33,618 nt of DNA from Bacteroidota bacterium. Its GTDB lineage: Bacteria; Bacteroidota; Bacteroidia; Chitinophagales; UBA10324. This document shows positions 1 through 9,885 of this stretch, piece after piece (position 1 is the stretch's first letter; the number at the start of each line of letters is the position of its first letter). The stretch spans positions 1-33,618 of the forward strand of contig BJGO01000004.1 in the NCBI GenBank assembly GCA_014190535.1, written 5' to 3'. The position numbers and the translations under genes were made by a program. The notes beneath the pieces were generated by a model that was given only the letters and a program-made list of their open reading frames with translations, was not told where the DNA came from and made no database searches.

Positions 1-146
1 TCATTCTGAACGCAGCGCAGCGTAGTGAAGAATCTCCTAGACTCCTCCTACCTCGGAGTGACAAAAACGAGCCCCTGTCATTCTGAACGCAGCGCAGCGC
101 AGTGAAGAATCTCCTAGACTCCTCCTACCTCGGAGTGAAAAAACGA
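1..146. repeat. Two tandem copies of a ~77-bp intergenic repeat (tcattctgaacgcagcgcagcg[t/c]agtgaagaatctcctagactcctcctacctcggagtga...)
   Basis: Unit 1 starts at 1 and unit 2 at 78. Over the first ~60 bp they differ at one base (t/c). The left edge may be truncated by the window. Confidence 0.9.
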
Positions 147-183
147 CCAATTATCTATGAGTAACAAGGAATCTCAACAGCAA

Positions 184-3100
184 TTAATGCATAATAACAA
201 CCGGATAGTGGCCTATGCAATTTGATGCGCGGTATATGGTAAGGAGGTAGGTGCCGCCGGCAAGATCGCTCACCGAAATGGCGTGTGGTTTATGAGCGTT
301 ACACGTGCCTGATCTGATTACACGACCGGTGCAATCGGATAATTGATAGGTCAGCATGGCGGCATCGTCGAATTTCGCCAACAGGTACAGTTGCTGATTG
401 GCCGGCACAGGATACACCGATACCTTGCTATTTGCAAGTTGTGCCGCGCCGGTGGTGAGTGGTTTAAAGTGTGCGGTGAACGAGAGCGGCTCTGTTGTAT
501 TGAGGGTATCTAAAAAAGTGTCGGTAAGCGTATCGGCAAGCACGCTGTTGGGCTCCCAGTGCGAGAAGGTAAAGCCGCTTGCCGGAGTAGCCCTTATGCC
601 AATAGGTACGTTGTTGAAATAGGTGCCCGTCCAAGGAAATTGTTCGGGCGTGATGGTGCTGATGGAAATGGTGCCTCCCTGCGGTGGTACGGTATTTAGT
701 GTAACGGGCAGTTTATTGCCCAGTTGAAAGTTACCGACGAGATGGTCCTGTACAATTTCGGTGCGAAGCAATAACTGATCGCGGAACACCAGATGATTTT
801 GTATGAATCCGTTCATCTGATCGGTAACATTATTGGGGTCGCCCCAGCGGTAATACTGATTAGGCATTTCGGGCAATACCCAGTTGAAGATATTCGCTTC
901 GCGTTGAGCGAGCAGATCGTTGGTATAGTAAACATTCATCACATCGGCAAAGCGGTTGATGAAGTTATTGCGGAAGCGCTGGTTTTGTATGCTTTTTAGA
1001 AAAATGTTAATAAACGGATTATCGGGATTTTGACCGAGCACATACTGTACATTATCGGAGTAGCAATCGGTCCAGGAATTTGGTGCCATCGATAACTCCA
1101 GGTCGATGGTGGCAAAGCGCCAGCGATGGTTTGTTTTATCCGATTTATAGATTTTGATGTTGTTGCCCGGCCAGTCGACATTGCCCATCCATGTTTGGCC
1201 AATGATATAGTCGGTGTAATAGTGGAGATCGAAATACTGATTTGCAAGCGACGAGTACGCGGAATCGCTGATGCTGAGCTGCGCCCAATTGTTGTAATCG
1301 TTAAAGAACGTGTCGGTAGATCCGTTTTGTGCACGAAGCACACTGCCATAGTAGTAGCTCAGACCCAGGATATGGAGTTGATCGGGGTCGGCCTGTTCGC
1401 TCTGAATGAAAAATTCGTCGTCCAGCTTTTCGCGGAGTTCGTAGAGGCCAAAGTAGGCGCCGTTGATATAAACACTCACCGGCCGGTAAGCCGAGTAGTA
1501 GGCATTCAGATCTTTACACATGGCCTGCACCTGACAGGCATCTTTATAGGGCAGTACCTGAAACTGATTACTGCCGTTACGCAGGTAAATATTGCTGTAA
1601 ATGTTTCGCTGAGGGCGGTCGGGTATAAAGGGATAGTTGACAGGAGTATACCCCATTACGCCGTCGGCAAAGTTTAAGCGAAAAGAACGTTGCGGATGGG
1701 TGCGGCTTCCGCCGGCTCCGCCATCCATGCGCATGGCGGCAGGCGATGAAAAGATGAATTGTTTGGTGCTGTCGAAGTAGATGGCTTCGGCAGGTTTTTC
1801 CCAATCCTGAAATACGTTATCGAAAATGCCCTGAGGGCCATAGAGGTGGCTGTTGTCGGTTATTACGGAGAGTATTGGTGTGGTATGGTTTACATTAATG
1901 AGCACCGATGAGGAGCTGATGGTGCTCGGGAACTTGCCCGGTGCATAGGCTCTGGCACGCACGGCCGATGAGCTTACCACATAGATCGGTGAGCCGTTGT
2001 AGAGCTGGTCGCTTGTATCCGGTTCGTTACCATTTGTTGTGTAGTAAATGCTGGCTGTGGTATCGGCACAGGTCATCGACACAAGCTGTACCTGCGAATA
2101 AAAGCCTGAAGGGACAGAGAGCACAGGCGCCGGCGTGAAGGAGTTGTAGGTTTCGCTGTTGTTATTGGTTTGGCCGGGTGTAGGCTGTAGAAAGGTGCCG
2201 ACTATGGTACTGCCATCGGGTTGCAGGCCAATGCTGTAGTCGATGGCCGGTGCTTTTACCAGCAGTGCGCTAACGACCTGCGACGCATTATTATAGAGAT
2301 AGATGCGTTCGCCCTGTGCCGCTATTTTGAAGTTGGTATGCCACTCTTCATTGCCGGCAGAATTTTGAAACACATTACTTAATTCATTCATATATGTTGG
2401 CCCCACGCTCACATCGATATAATCATATAAGGCATTGTCGCTTGCCAGCACATTAAATGCCAGCGATGTAAGCGGTCCGGCGCTGAGGCCTGCGGCCTGC
2501 AACTCGGTTGCCGGTATGAGGAACTGATGCCGTGCACACCAGTACCAATTGCCATACGGAGCCGGATAATCGGTGGGCGAGTTCTCCGAATCTGCAGTAC
2601 CTATGATGATGCCGTTAAGCTTAAGCACGGGCCGGCGATAGAAGGCCGCGCCATTGTTGGCATTGCAGGAGGCGTCGTTGCCGTCGTTGACGCTTGCCAG
2701 CGATGAGGCATAGGTAGTATTGGTGAGCTGAACAACGGAGTTAGCCGTGTATCCGAGACTGCTGTATGAACATATATTAATAATAATGTTAGATACACCA
2801 TCCCACTCGTAGGGTGTCGTAAAGAGGTGTTCGTTCCAGCCGTTGCTTGGCGTGTAGGCGCCGGTATTCAGTGCCGGAGTAAATGGCGCAATAGGATATC
2901 GGTTTTTAGCGCTACAAAAAATAGTTGCATAACCGAATGCGGGTATGATTTGCTGAGGCAAGGGCCATTTAGTTGTATTGAGACTATCGTCGGTAAGGAA
3001 ATAGCTGCCGAGACTGATATCAGAAGCGCCGGCATTATATAATTCAATCCAGTCCGGGTTTTCGCTGTCGTTGTCGGTGAGGGTTTGCACATTTTTATTA

Positions 3101-3228
3101 GACCCTTCGTTGATGACAAGTTGAGCCGAAACACGTGTGGCTATGAGCATCAACATCAAACCACTTACCGTTAACCGATTCAGGAAACGGATCACTGGTC
3201 TGCTTCTTAACATTTGTTTTTTATTCAA
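184..3228 (-). CDS. Secreted CotH kinase family protein with N-terminal lamin-tail-like domain, chitobiase/FN3-like segment and T9SS C-terminal sorting domain
   Basis: 1014-aa ORF. Signal peptide; LVINEGSN...DWIELYNAG lamin-tail motif; CotH-like core (RMDGGAGGSRTHPQRSFRLNF...ELREKLDDEFF...WRFATIDLELSM); C-terminal VYPVPANQQLYL...GTYLLTIYR sorting domain. Confidence 0.85.
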   Translation of the reverse strand: MNKKQMLRSRPVIRFLNRLTVSGLMLMLIATRVSAQLVINEGSNKNVQTLTDNDSENPDWIELYNAGASDISLGSYFLTDDSLNTTKWPLPQQIIPAFGYATIFCSAKNRYPIAPFTPALNTGAYTPSNGWNEHLFTTPYEWDGVSNIIINICSYSSLGYTANSVVQLTNTTYASSLASVNDGNDASCNANNGAAFYRRPVLKLNGIIIGTADSENSPTDYPAPYGNWYWCARHQFLIPATELQAAGLSAGPLTSLAFNVLASDNALYDYIDVSVGPTYMNELSNVFQNSAGNEEWHTNFKIAAQGERIYLYNNASQVVSALLVKAPAIDYSIGLQPDGSTIVGTFLQPTPGQTNNNSETYNSFTPAPVLSVPSGFYSQVQLVSMTCADTTASIYYTTNGNEPDTSDQLYNGSPIYVVSSSAVRARAYAPGKFPSTISSSSVLINVNHTTPILSVITDNSHLYGPQGIFDNVFQDWEKPAEAIYFDSTKQFIFSSPAAMRMDGGAGGSRTHPQRSFRLNFADGVMGYTPVNYPFIPDRPQRNIYSNIYLRNGSNQFQVLPYKDACQVQAMCKDLNAYYSAYRPVSVYINGAYFGLYELREKLDDEFFIQSEQADPDQLHILGLSYYYGSVLRAQNGSTDTFFNDYNNWAQLSISDSAYSSLANQYFDLHYYTDYIIGQTWMGNVDWPGNNIKIYKSDKTNHRWRFATIDLELSMAPNSWTDCYSDNVQYVLGQNPDNPFINIFLKSIQNQRFRNNFINRFADVMNVYYTNDLLAQREANIFNWVLPEMPNQYYRWGDPNNVTDQMNGFIQNHLVFRDQLLLRTEIVQDHLVGNFQLGNKLPVTLNTVPPQGGTISISTITPEQFPWTGTYFNNVPIGIRATPASGFTFSHWEPNSVLADTLTDTFLDTLNTTEPLSFTAHFKPLTTGAAQLANSKVSVYPVPANQQLYLLAKFDDAAMLTYQLSDCTGRVIRSGTCNAHKPHAISVSDLAGGTYLLTIYRASNCIGHYPVVIMH

Positions 3229-3372
3229 TGGTGATTGCCCTGCGCGATGCTAAAATAGGATAATAAGCGGTCGCAGGCAACAGCGATGGGGCGCATTATG
3301 CAATACCATGTGATAAATACTAACTCCCCGAGAGCATCAACTTTGTTTTATTTGCATAATACATACATTGCT

Positions 3373-5232
3373 ATGTCATCGAAAAAAATCTATCAGGAAC
3401 ATACCTACACACGCTGGCACGTGGTTGTGTTATTTCTTATCCCGCTGATTCTGTATGCACAGAGTTTCGGATTTAACTTCGTGTTTCACGACGACGACAG
3501 CATCATTTTACAAAATGCCGAAGTGTTGAAACAGTTCGACTGGCAAAAACTTCTGTTCACTGATGCGTGGATTTTAAAAAAGCAGATTGAGTTGTACCGC
3601 CCCCTGCAAAGCATCACCTTTGCCCTGGATTATCAGATCGGGCAAACCAATCCTGCAGTATATCACGTGCACAATATGCTTGCATTCGCGATGGGGATCG
3701 TGTTGCTCTATTTATTCTTTATTCAGCTGGGCATCACGGCGGCACACAGTTTTCTTCTAAGTGCCCTCTACGGAGTGCATTATCTCTTTGCCAATACGGT
3801 GTGCTGGATACCGGCCCGGGGCGATTTATATTTATTTCTCTTCAGTATGCTTACACTGTTGCTTTGGTTTAAGGTATTGCATTCGGGGCGCATGCTTTAT
3901 GTTCTGCTGGCGGCGCTTACTTATTTTTTAGCGCTAATGGCCAAGGAGAGCGCCATTGTGGTATTGCCCATTGTGGCATTGATTACCTATCAGCAGAAAA
4001 AGCTTCAGATCAAAAATACATGGCTCCTGATTTTTGGTGCGCTGAGTATCATGCTCAGCGGCATCTATTTTTATATGCGTTCGCTCTCTATCATTAACAC
4101 GCCCAATATCTTTACGCTTGAGGGCTTTCTTTATAACATCCGAATCATACCGGAGCAAACCGGCAAATTCTTTTTGCCGGCATTTTTTTCTGTGATGCCT
4201 GCATTTACTATGCTATTAACGCTACTGGGGTGCCTGGTACTTATGGTAATTGCATCGCTCCTATTTCTGTACCGCAAGCAACTACCCATGGGTATGATCG
4301 GGCTGGGCGCGACTTTATTTATACTCCCTACCCTGCCGGCCGTTGTTTACAAACCGCAGTTTACAGGATTTGCCTACGACTATCTGGATCACCGCTTATT
4401 TTTTCCGGCTACCGGCCTTTTGCTCATAGCATATCATCTGGTTCAATTACTGATCAGCAAGCGCATATCCACATCATACGTTTATATCCTGATGCTGGTC
4501 CTTGCCGGATACAGCTATGCTGTTTCGCGCAGTTATACCGATTATAAAACCTACTATACCAATGCTACTGAAACCAACCCGCGCAGTGGACTGGCATGGA
4601 TGAATTTTGGCACACTCAGCACCCGCGAGAATAATTATGATATGGCTTTCAAGTACTTCTATAAAGCCAAGGAAGTAGTACCGGACAATATCGAGTTACG
4701 TTTAAAAATTGCTGACTCGCATCTTACCCTGAAACAGTGGGATGCTATGAAGAGGGAATGTAAAGAGATTATTGCTAAGAGTCCAAAAACGCTCAAAGCC
4801 TATTACAATATTGCTGATTATTATGTGGAAATGAATCAAGCGGACAGTATGCGGAGCTGGATGCAACGGGCGTATCGTCAGGATAGCAGTTCGGCTGAAT
4901 ACTATTATTATTATGGCTTTCTTTATAAACATCTAAATATTCCGGACTCATCGATTCACTATTTTGGTGAAAGCATTAAACGCAATACCACGTATTCACT
5001 GGCTTATTTTAACCGGGGCATGCTCAACGGCAATAAAGGTGATTATCAAGCCGCATTAAAAGACTTTGAAGAATATATCACGAAAGCTCCCGGAGACCCT
5101 AACGCCTACTTCTATTACGGGCAAGCACTTTGCTTTACCGGTAATGCAGGCAAAGGATGTGAGTTTCTGAAAGAGGCAGACCGGCGCGGTGTAAAGGAAG
5201 CCCGGGCAAAAATTGATTATTACTGCAGGTAG
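3373..5232 (+). CDS. Multi-pass membrane protein with C-terminal TPR repeats (glycosyltransferase-family-39/TMTC-like architecture)
   Basis: The ORF is open from 3286, but ATG 3373 (MSSKKIYQEHTY) is the likelier start. Many TM segments are followed by TPRs (LAYFNRGMLNGNKGDYQAALKDFEEYITKAPGDPNAYFYYGQAL). Confidence 0.75.
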   Translation: MSSKKIYQEHTYTRWHVVVLFLIPLILYAQSFGFNFVFHDDDSIILQNAEVLKQFDWQKLLFTDAWILKKQIELYRPLQSITFALDYQIGQTNPAVYHVHNMLAFAMGIVLLYLFFIQLGITAAHSFLLSALYGVHYLFANTVCWIPARGDLYLFLFSMLTLLLWFKVLHSGRMLYVLLAALTYFLALMAKESAIVVLPIVALITYQQKKLQIKNTWLLIFGALSIMLSGIYFYMRSLSIINTPNIFTLEGFLYNIRIIPEQTGKFFLPAFFSVMPAFTMLLTLLGCLVLMVIASLLFLYRKQLPMGMIGLGATLFILPTLPAVVYKPQFTGFAYDYLDHRLFFPATGLLLIAYHLVQLLISKRISTSYVYILMLVLAGYSYAVSRSYTDYKTYYTNATETNPRSGLAWMNFGTLSTRENNYDMAFKYFYKAKEVVPDNIELRLKIADSHLTLKQWDAMKRECKEIIAKSPKTLKAYYNIADYYVEMNQADSMRSWMQRAYRQDSSSAEYYYYYGFLYKHLNIPDSSIHYFGESIKRNTTYSLAYFNRGMLNGNKGDYQAALKDFEEYITKAPGDPNAYFYYGQALCFTGNAGKGCEFLKEADRRGVKEARAKIDYYCR

Positions 5233-5249
5233 GCCATTTGCTGTTAGGG

Positions 5250-6245
5250 TCAATTGGTTTGCAGTGCCTTATTCGCACTGCTATAGTAGTTGAGCCAGTG
5301 GCCGATCATCTCATCGAGCATGGTTTCGAAGGTATAGCGTGGTGTCCAACCCAGCTTGGTTCTCAGTTTTGATGAATCCCCTTTGAGGTGATGCAATTCT
5401 TCGGGCCTGAAAAATTTTTCATCAACAAGAACGTAGTCTTTATAGTTGAGATCGAGTTTACTGAACACGTACTGACACAAATCTTCCACAGACCGGGAGA
5501 TTCCGGTAGCACATACAAAGTCATCGGCCTCGTCGGCCTGTAACATCTTCCACATCACTTCCACGTAATCCTTGGCATGCCCCCAATAGCGTGTTGCTTT
5601 CAGGTTGCCCAGTTTGAGCACCGTGCTGTGCCCGAGTTTTATTTTAACTGCTTCTTTACACACTTTGTTGGTAACGAAATTTGTGCCGCGGCGTGGTGAT
5701 TCGTGATTGAATAAAATACCGTTGGCGATAAACATACCGTAAGAGTGACGATAATTTCTGCTGATGTTGTAGGCAAACACTTTAGCACAGCCATAGGGCG
5801 ATACGGGATTCATTGGCGTGGTTTCGCGCTGATAGCCGTCGGCATCGATCGAGTTGCCAAACATCTCGGAACTGCTGGCCTGGTAAACCCTGGTTTTGGG
5901 CGAAACCATTTTTACCGCTTCGAGCACATGGAGCGCACCCACTCCGGTTACGGCGGCGGTATAGAGGGGCTGGTCGAAACTGATGCGCACATGAGATTGT
6001 GCGGCCAGATTGTACAATTCATCGGGTTGTATTTTTTGTACCACTCGAATGAGCGATGCCAGGTCGGTGAGGTCGGCATATTCGAGTTTAACCTTGGTAT
6101 ATACATCGTTTAAGCGGGCCGTCTGATTCTCAGCAACCGAATTGCGCTTGAGAATACCCCAGACCTCGTACCCTTTGTCCAGCAAAAATTCAGCAAGGTA
6201 TGAGCCATCCTGACCATTAATACCGGTGATGAGTGCTTTTTTCAT
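5250..6245 (-). CDS. gmd: GDP-mannose 4,6-dehydratase
   Basis: GINGQDGSYLAEFLLDKGYEVWG Rossmann start; YQASSSEMFGN; NPVSPYGCAKVFAYN YxxxK; ILFNHESPRRGTNFVTNKV. Confidence 0.95.
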   Translation of the reverse strand: MKKALITGINGQDGSYLAEFLLDKGYEVWGILKRNSVAENQTARLNDVYTKVKLEYADLTDLASLIRVVQKIQPDELYNLAAQSHVRISFDQPLYTAAVTGVGALHVLEAVKMVSPKTRVYQASSSEMFGNSIDADGYQRETTPMNPVSPYGCAKVFAYNISRNYRHSYGMFIANGILFNHESPRRGTNFVTNKVCKEAVKIKLGHSTVLKLGNLKATRYWGHAKDYVEVMWKMLQADEADDFVCATGISRSVEDLCQYVFSKLDLNYKDYVLVDEKFFRPEELHHLKGDSSKLRTKLGWTPRYTFETMLDEMIGHWLNYYSSANKALQTN

Positions 6246-7144
6246 TTTCGAATCGTATTATAATTTTTTTCAAAGTGTGTTATGGTTTCCTGCAGGCCGT
6301 CGCGGAGTGAGGTAAACTGAAAATCTCCGATAATCTGCTTGAGGTAGCTGTTATCTGAGGGTTTTCGGTATTGTCCGTCGGGCTTTGACGTATCAAAAAT
6401 AATCCTGTTTTTAAAGTTGAAGATATCGCAGATGGTTTCAACAATTTCTTTAATAGAAACTTCATACGAGGTGGAGATAATAACCGGTTTGGTATGCTCA
6501 TATTTTTCGAGCAGGAGTGAGGTGATCTGCGCCACATCGCGGCTGAAAATAAATTCGCGAAGTGGTTTACCCGAACCCCACACAACGAGGTCGGTATTGT
6601 TTTGTTTGGCCAGGTATACTTTATGTATCAGCGCCGGTATAACGTGGGCGTTCTCCAGGTGATAGTTGTCGTTTGGACCATATACATTCGTGGGGATCAC
6701 CGAAAAATAAGCCGTGTTGTATTGTTTATTATAAGCCTGTATCATCGTATCGGCCATACGCTTGGCATAGGCATAAGGTGCGTTGCTGAAGTGCGGAGGG
6801 CCGAGATGGATTTTATCCTCATTAAGCGGATAGATTACATCGTCGGGGAATACGCAGGTTGACAGGTAACAAATTAATTTCTTTACACCATACCGATAGG
6901 CTACATCGATGATGTTGGAATTCATAAATAGATTGTCGCGGCAGAAGTCGGCTGGATAATTCATGTTAGCCCCCACTCCACCTACACGGGCCGCAGTATG
7001 AATGATCGCTTCGGGCTTATAGTCGAGCATCATGCGGTATACATCAACGATGCTGGTGAGATCATAATCTTTGGACCGGGGTTTCAACCCGTATTTCATT
7101 TCTGAACCAATCAATCCCGAACCACCTGTTACAAGAACTCTCAT
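6242..7144 (-). CDS. fcl: GDP-L-fucose synthase (GDP-4-keto-6-deoxymannose epimerase/reductase)
   Basis: VTGGSGLIGSEM; AARVGGVGANMNYPADFCRDN; LSTCVFPD; APYAYAKRM; 4-bp overlap (6242-6245) with gmd. Confidence 0.94.
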   Translation of the reverse strand: MRVLVTGGSGLIGSEMKYGLKPRSKDYDLTSIVDVYRMMLDYKPEAIIHTAARVGGVGANMNYPADFCRDNLFMNSNIIDVAYRYGVKKLICYLSTCVFPDDVIYPLNEDKIHLGPPHFSNAPYAYAKRMADTMIQAYNKQYNTAYFSVIPTNVYGPNDNYHLENAHVIPALIHKVYLAKQNNTDLVVWGSGKPLREFIFSRDVAQITSLLLEKYEHTKPVIISTSYEVSIKEIVETICDIFNFKNRIIFDTSKPDGQYRKPSDNSYLKQIIGDFQFTSLRDGLQETITHFEKNYNTIRK

Positions 7145-7214
7145 AGTATGCTGTATCGTTTGGTATTATGATTTTGAATGAGGCAAATGTGCGTGTAATC
7201 TTAACGTATTGGGG

Positions 7215-8360
7215 TTATACTGCGGAAACCGAAATTGCCGGCACCCAGGTTTTAAGTTTTTCAATCACGTAGTCCACTTCATCGCGGGTATTGTTATGGT
7301 CGAAACTAAAGCGCACCGCCACTTTATCGGCAGGAAGATGAATCGCTTCAAGTACATGAGATCCTTTACTGCTTCCGCTACTGCAAGCCGAACCGCTACT
7401 GGCGCAGATATTGTTCATGTCCAGGTTAAAAAGCAACATGGAGGTTTTATCATTTAAGGGAAATCCTACATTGAGCACGGTGTATAAACTTCGTGAAGGA
7501 TCGCCCTGGATACAAATACCTTCGAAGGTGTTCAGGAGTTTTTGCTCCATATAATTTTTGAGATCGTTGATGTAGATGGCTTCGCTGTCGAGATGTTTGT
7601 AGGCCCGTTCCATTGCGGCGGCAAGACCAACAACGCCATATAAATTTTCGGTTCCGGCACGCATGTTACGCTCCTGAGCACCGCCGTAGATGAGTGGTGG
7701 GATGGTGAGGCTGTGATGTATATATATGAAGCCAACCCCTTTAGGGCCATTGAATTTATGTGCGGCACCACTGATAAAATGCACCGGTGTTTTTTTAAGA
7801 TCGAAGCGATAGTGTGCCATCGTTTGAACGGTATCGCAGTGAAACAATGCACCAAATTCAGCGCATATCGCGGCTATTTCCCCGATGTCGATCATTGTTC
7901 CGATTTCGTTATTGGCGTGCATCAGCGAAACCAACGCAGGCTCAGCAAGAGTAGACAATAGCTGACGTAGTTGTGCCGTGTTGATACGTCCTTTTGTATC
8001 CACACCCAAAAGATGTACACGAACAGCGCCGCTTTTTTCGAGTTCCTCAGCGGTGTGTAATACGCAGTGATGTTCAATCGGTGACGTAATGATGTGTTTT
8101 ATCCCTGAAGCTTTTACCGCCGAACGAATTGCCGTATTGTTTGCTTCGGTGCCGCCGCTGGTAAAAAATATTTCACCCGGCGAAGCATTTAGCAGGGTAG
8201 CTATGGTTTTGCGTGCCTTTTCAATAGCGGCTCTGGTTTCGCGGCCTTTTGCATGAATAGCCGAGGGGTTTCCGAATTTTTCGGTTAGGTAGGGCATCAT
8301 CGCCAACAACACATCCTGATCGAGCGGGGTTGTTGCGGCATTGTCAAAGTAAACGTTCAT
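7215..8360 (-). CDS. Cysteine desulfurase (NifS/IscS family)
   Basis: MNVYFDNAATTPLD; TSGGTEANN; HKFNGPKGVGF PLP lysine; CASSGSACSSGSSKGSHVL catalytic-Cys loop. The ORF extends to 8432, but ATG at 8358-8360 fits the family start. Confidence 0.92.
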   Translation of the reverse strand: MNVYFDNAATTPLDQDVLLAMMPYLTEKFGNPSAIHAKGRETRAAIEKARKTIATLLNASPGEIFFTSGGTEANNTAIRSAVKASGIKHIITSPIEHHCVLHTAEELEKSGAVRVHLLGVDTKGRINTAQLRQLLSTLAEPALVSLMHANNEIGTMIDIGEIAAICAEFGALFHCDTVQTMAHYRFDLKKTPVHFISGAAHKFNGPKGVGFIYIHHSLTIPPLIYGGAQERNMRAGTENLYGVVGLAAAMERAYKHLDSEAIYINDLKNYMEQKLLNTFEGICIQGDPSRSLYTVLNVGFPLNDKTSMLLFNLDMNNICASSGSACSSGSSKGSHVLEAIHLPADKVAVRFSFDHNNTRDEVDYVIEKLKTWVPAISVSAV

Positions 8361-8394
8361 TCGTAAAGGTAATGGGATGTGAATGTAGTATGAA

Positions 8395-9786
8395 TCAGTG
8401 ATGATTTTTAAGGAGGTTACCGATTTCAGCAATCATATTCTTGGCCAGCTTTTCTGCGGTAGACTCGTGACCGCTTTCGGCATAGATGCGAATGATGGGC
8501 TCGGTATTGCTTCGGCGCAAATGAATCCAGTCTGTATCGAATTCGATTTTGAGGCCATCCTCCGTATTATGGGGTTGTTTTTTGTATTTATTTTTTATGC
8601 TTAGTAATAGCTCATCGATATTGATCTGCGGGGTGAGCTCAATTTTATTTTTGGAGATAAAATAATCCGGATAGGACGCACGCAAAACGGAACATTTCTT
8701 ATTGCTGTTTGCCAGATGCGTAAGAAAGAGTGCAATGCCAACAAGGGCATCGCGGCCATAGTGCAATTCGGGAAAAATAATCCCGCCATTGCCCTCACCA
8801 CCAATTACAGCATCCACCGCTTTCATTTTGGTGACTACGTTCACTTCACCAACTGCGGTGCCGTAATGTGTTCCGCCATGTTTTTCCGTAATATCCCGGA
8901 GTGCACGCGTAGAGGATAAATTGGAAACCGTGTTGCCCTTACGATGACTGAGCACATAATCGGCAACGGCCACCAGGGTGTACTCTTCGCCAAACATAGT
9001 TCCATCCTCACACACAAAGCAAAGACGATCTACATCCGGATCAACGACGATACCTAAATCGGCCTTGCGTATTTTAACTTCGTGGGCAATGGCTGAAAGA
9101 TTTTCGGGTAGCGGCTCCGGGTTATGGGGAAATTTGCCGTCGGGGGTGCAATAGAGTTCAATGACTTCTTCAACACCCAGCGCACGCAGTAAAGATGGCA
9201 CGGCAATGCCGCCACTCGAGTTCACGGCGTCAACAACAACTTTAAATTTCTTTTTCTGTATAGCCTGAACATCAACAAGCCCAAGTCCCAGTATGGATAA
9301 AATGTGTTTCTGTATGTAGGAGTCGTTTCTGCTATACTGACCTAAACGGTCAACCGGCACATACTCGAATCGATCCTGTTCGGCGAGTTGAAGTATGGCT
9401 TTGCCATCGGCATCGCTGATAAATTCGCCTTTGTGATTGAGCAGTTTCAGTGCATTCCATTGCCCGGGGTTGTGGCTTGCGGTGAGGATGATACCACCGG
9501 CCGCTTTTTCCCATACAACAGCCATCTCTACCGTGGGTGTTGTAGACAAATCCAAATCAATCACATCGAAACCGCAACCAATAAGTGTGCTGCTGACCAA
9601 ACCGGAGAGCATCGGGCCGGAGATTCGGGCATCGCGACCAATTACGATACGTCGGATGTCGGATTGGCCGGCAATGAATGCCGCATAGGCCGAGGTGAAC
9701 TTAACAATATCAAGTGGGGTGAGGGCTTCACCGGGATTACCCCCGATGGTGCCACGTATACCGGAAATTGATTTAATCAGTGTCAA
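8395..9786 (-). CDS. glmM: Phosphoglucosamine mutase (phosphohexomutase family)
   Basis: SGIRGTIGG start; ILTASHNPGQWNALKLLN phosphoserine loop; DPDVDRLCFV metal loop; GGEGNGGI sugar loop; RRSNTEPIIRIYAE phosphate loop. Confidence 0.9.
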   Translation of the reverse strand: MTLIKSISGIRGTIGGNPGEALTPLDIVKFTSAYAAFIAGQSDIRRIVIGRDARISGPMLSGLVSSTLIGCGFDVIDLDLSTTPTVEMAVVWEKAAGGIILTASHNPGQWNALKLLNHKGEFISDADGKAILQLAEQDRFEYVPVDRLGQYSRNDSYIQKHILSILGLGLVDVQAIQKKKFKVVVDAVNSSGGIAVPSLLRALGVEEVIELYCTPDGKFPHNPEPLPENLSAIAHEVKIRKADLGIVVDPDVDRLCFVCEDGTMFGEEYTLVAVADYVLSHRKGNTVSNLSSTRALRDITEKHGGTHYGTAVGEVNVVTKMKAVDAVIGGEGNGGIIFPELHYGRDALVGIALFLTHLANSNKKCSVLRASYPDYFISKNKIELTPQINIDELLLSIKNKYKKQPHNTEDGLKIEFDTDWIHLRRSNTEPIIRIYAESGHESTAEKLAKNMIAEIGNLLKNHH

Positions 9787-9885
9787 CGTGCAAATAAGAT
9801 TTAAGGTAACTCTTCAAAAAGACGATGCCGCTAAATTAGGAATTTACGTTCAGGCTTCAACGAAATCGCTCCAATATTATTTATA

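Noticed and set aside
1126-1677. 183-aa plus-strand ORF inside the cotH-like gene
   Set aside because: It is antisense to a well-supported CDS, has no recognisable domain, and similar shadow ORFs occur opposite many genes here.
5250-7144. Polysaccharide biosynthesis cluster
   Set aside because: Only gmd and fcl are present. No glycosyltransferases, flippase or polymerase lie nearby.
9388-9771. 127-aa plus-strand ORF opposite glmM
   Set aside because: It is antisense to a conserved enzyme gene and its composition looks like a shadow ORF.
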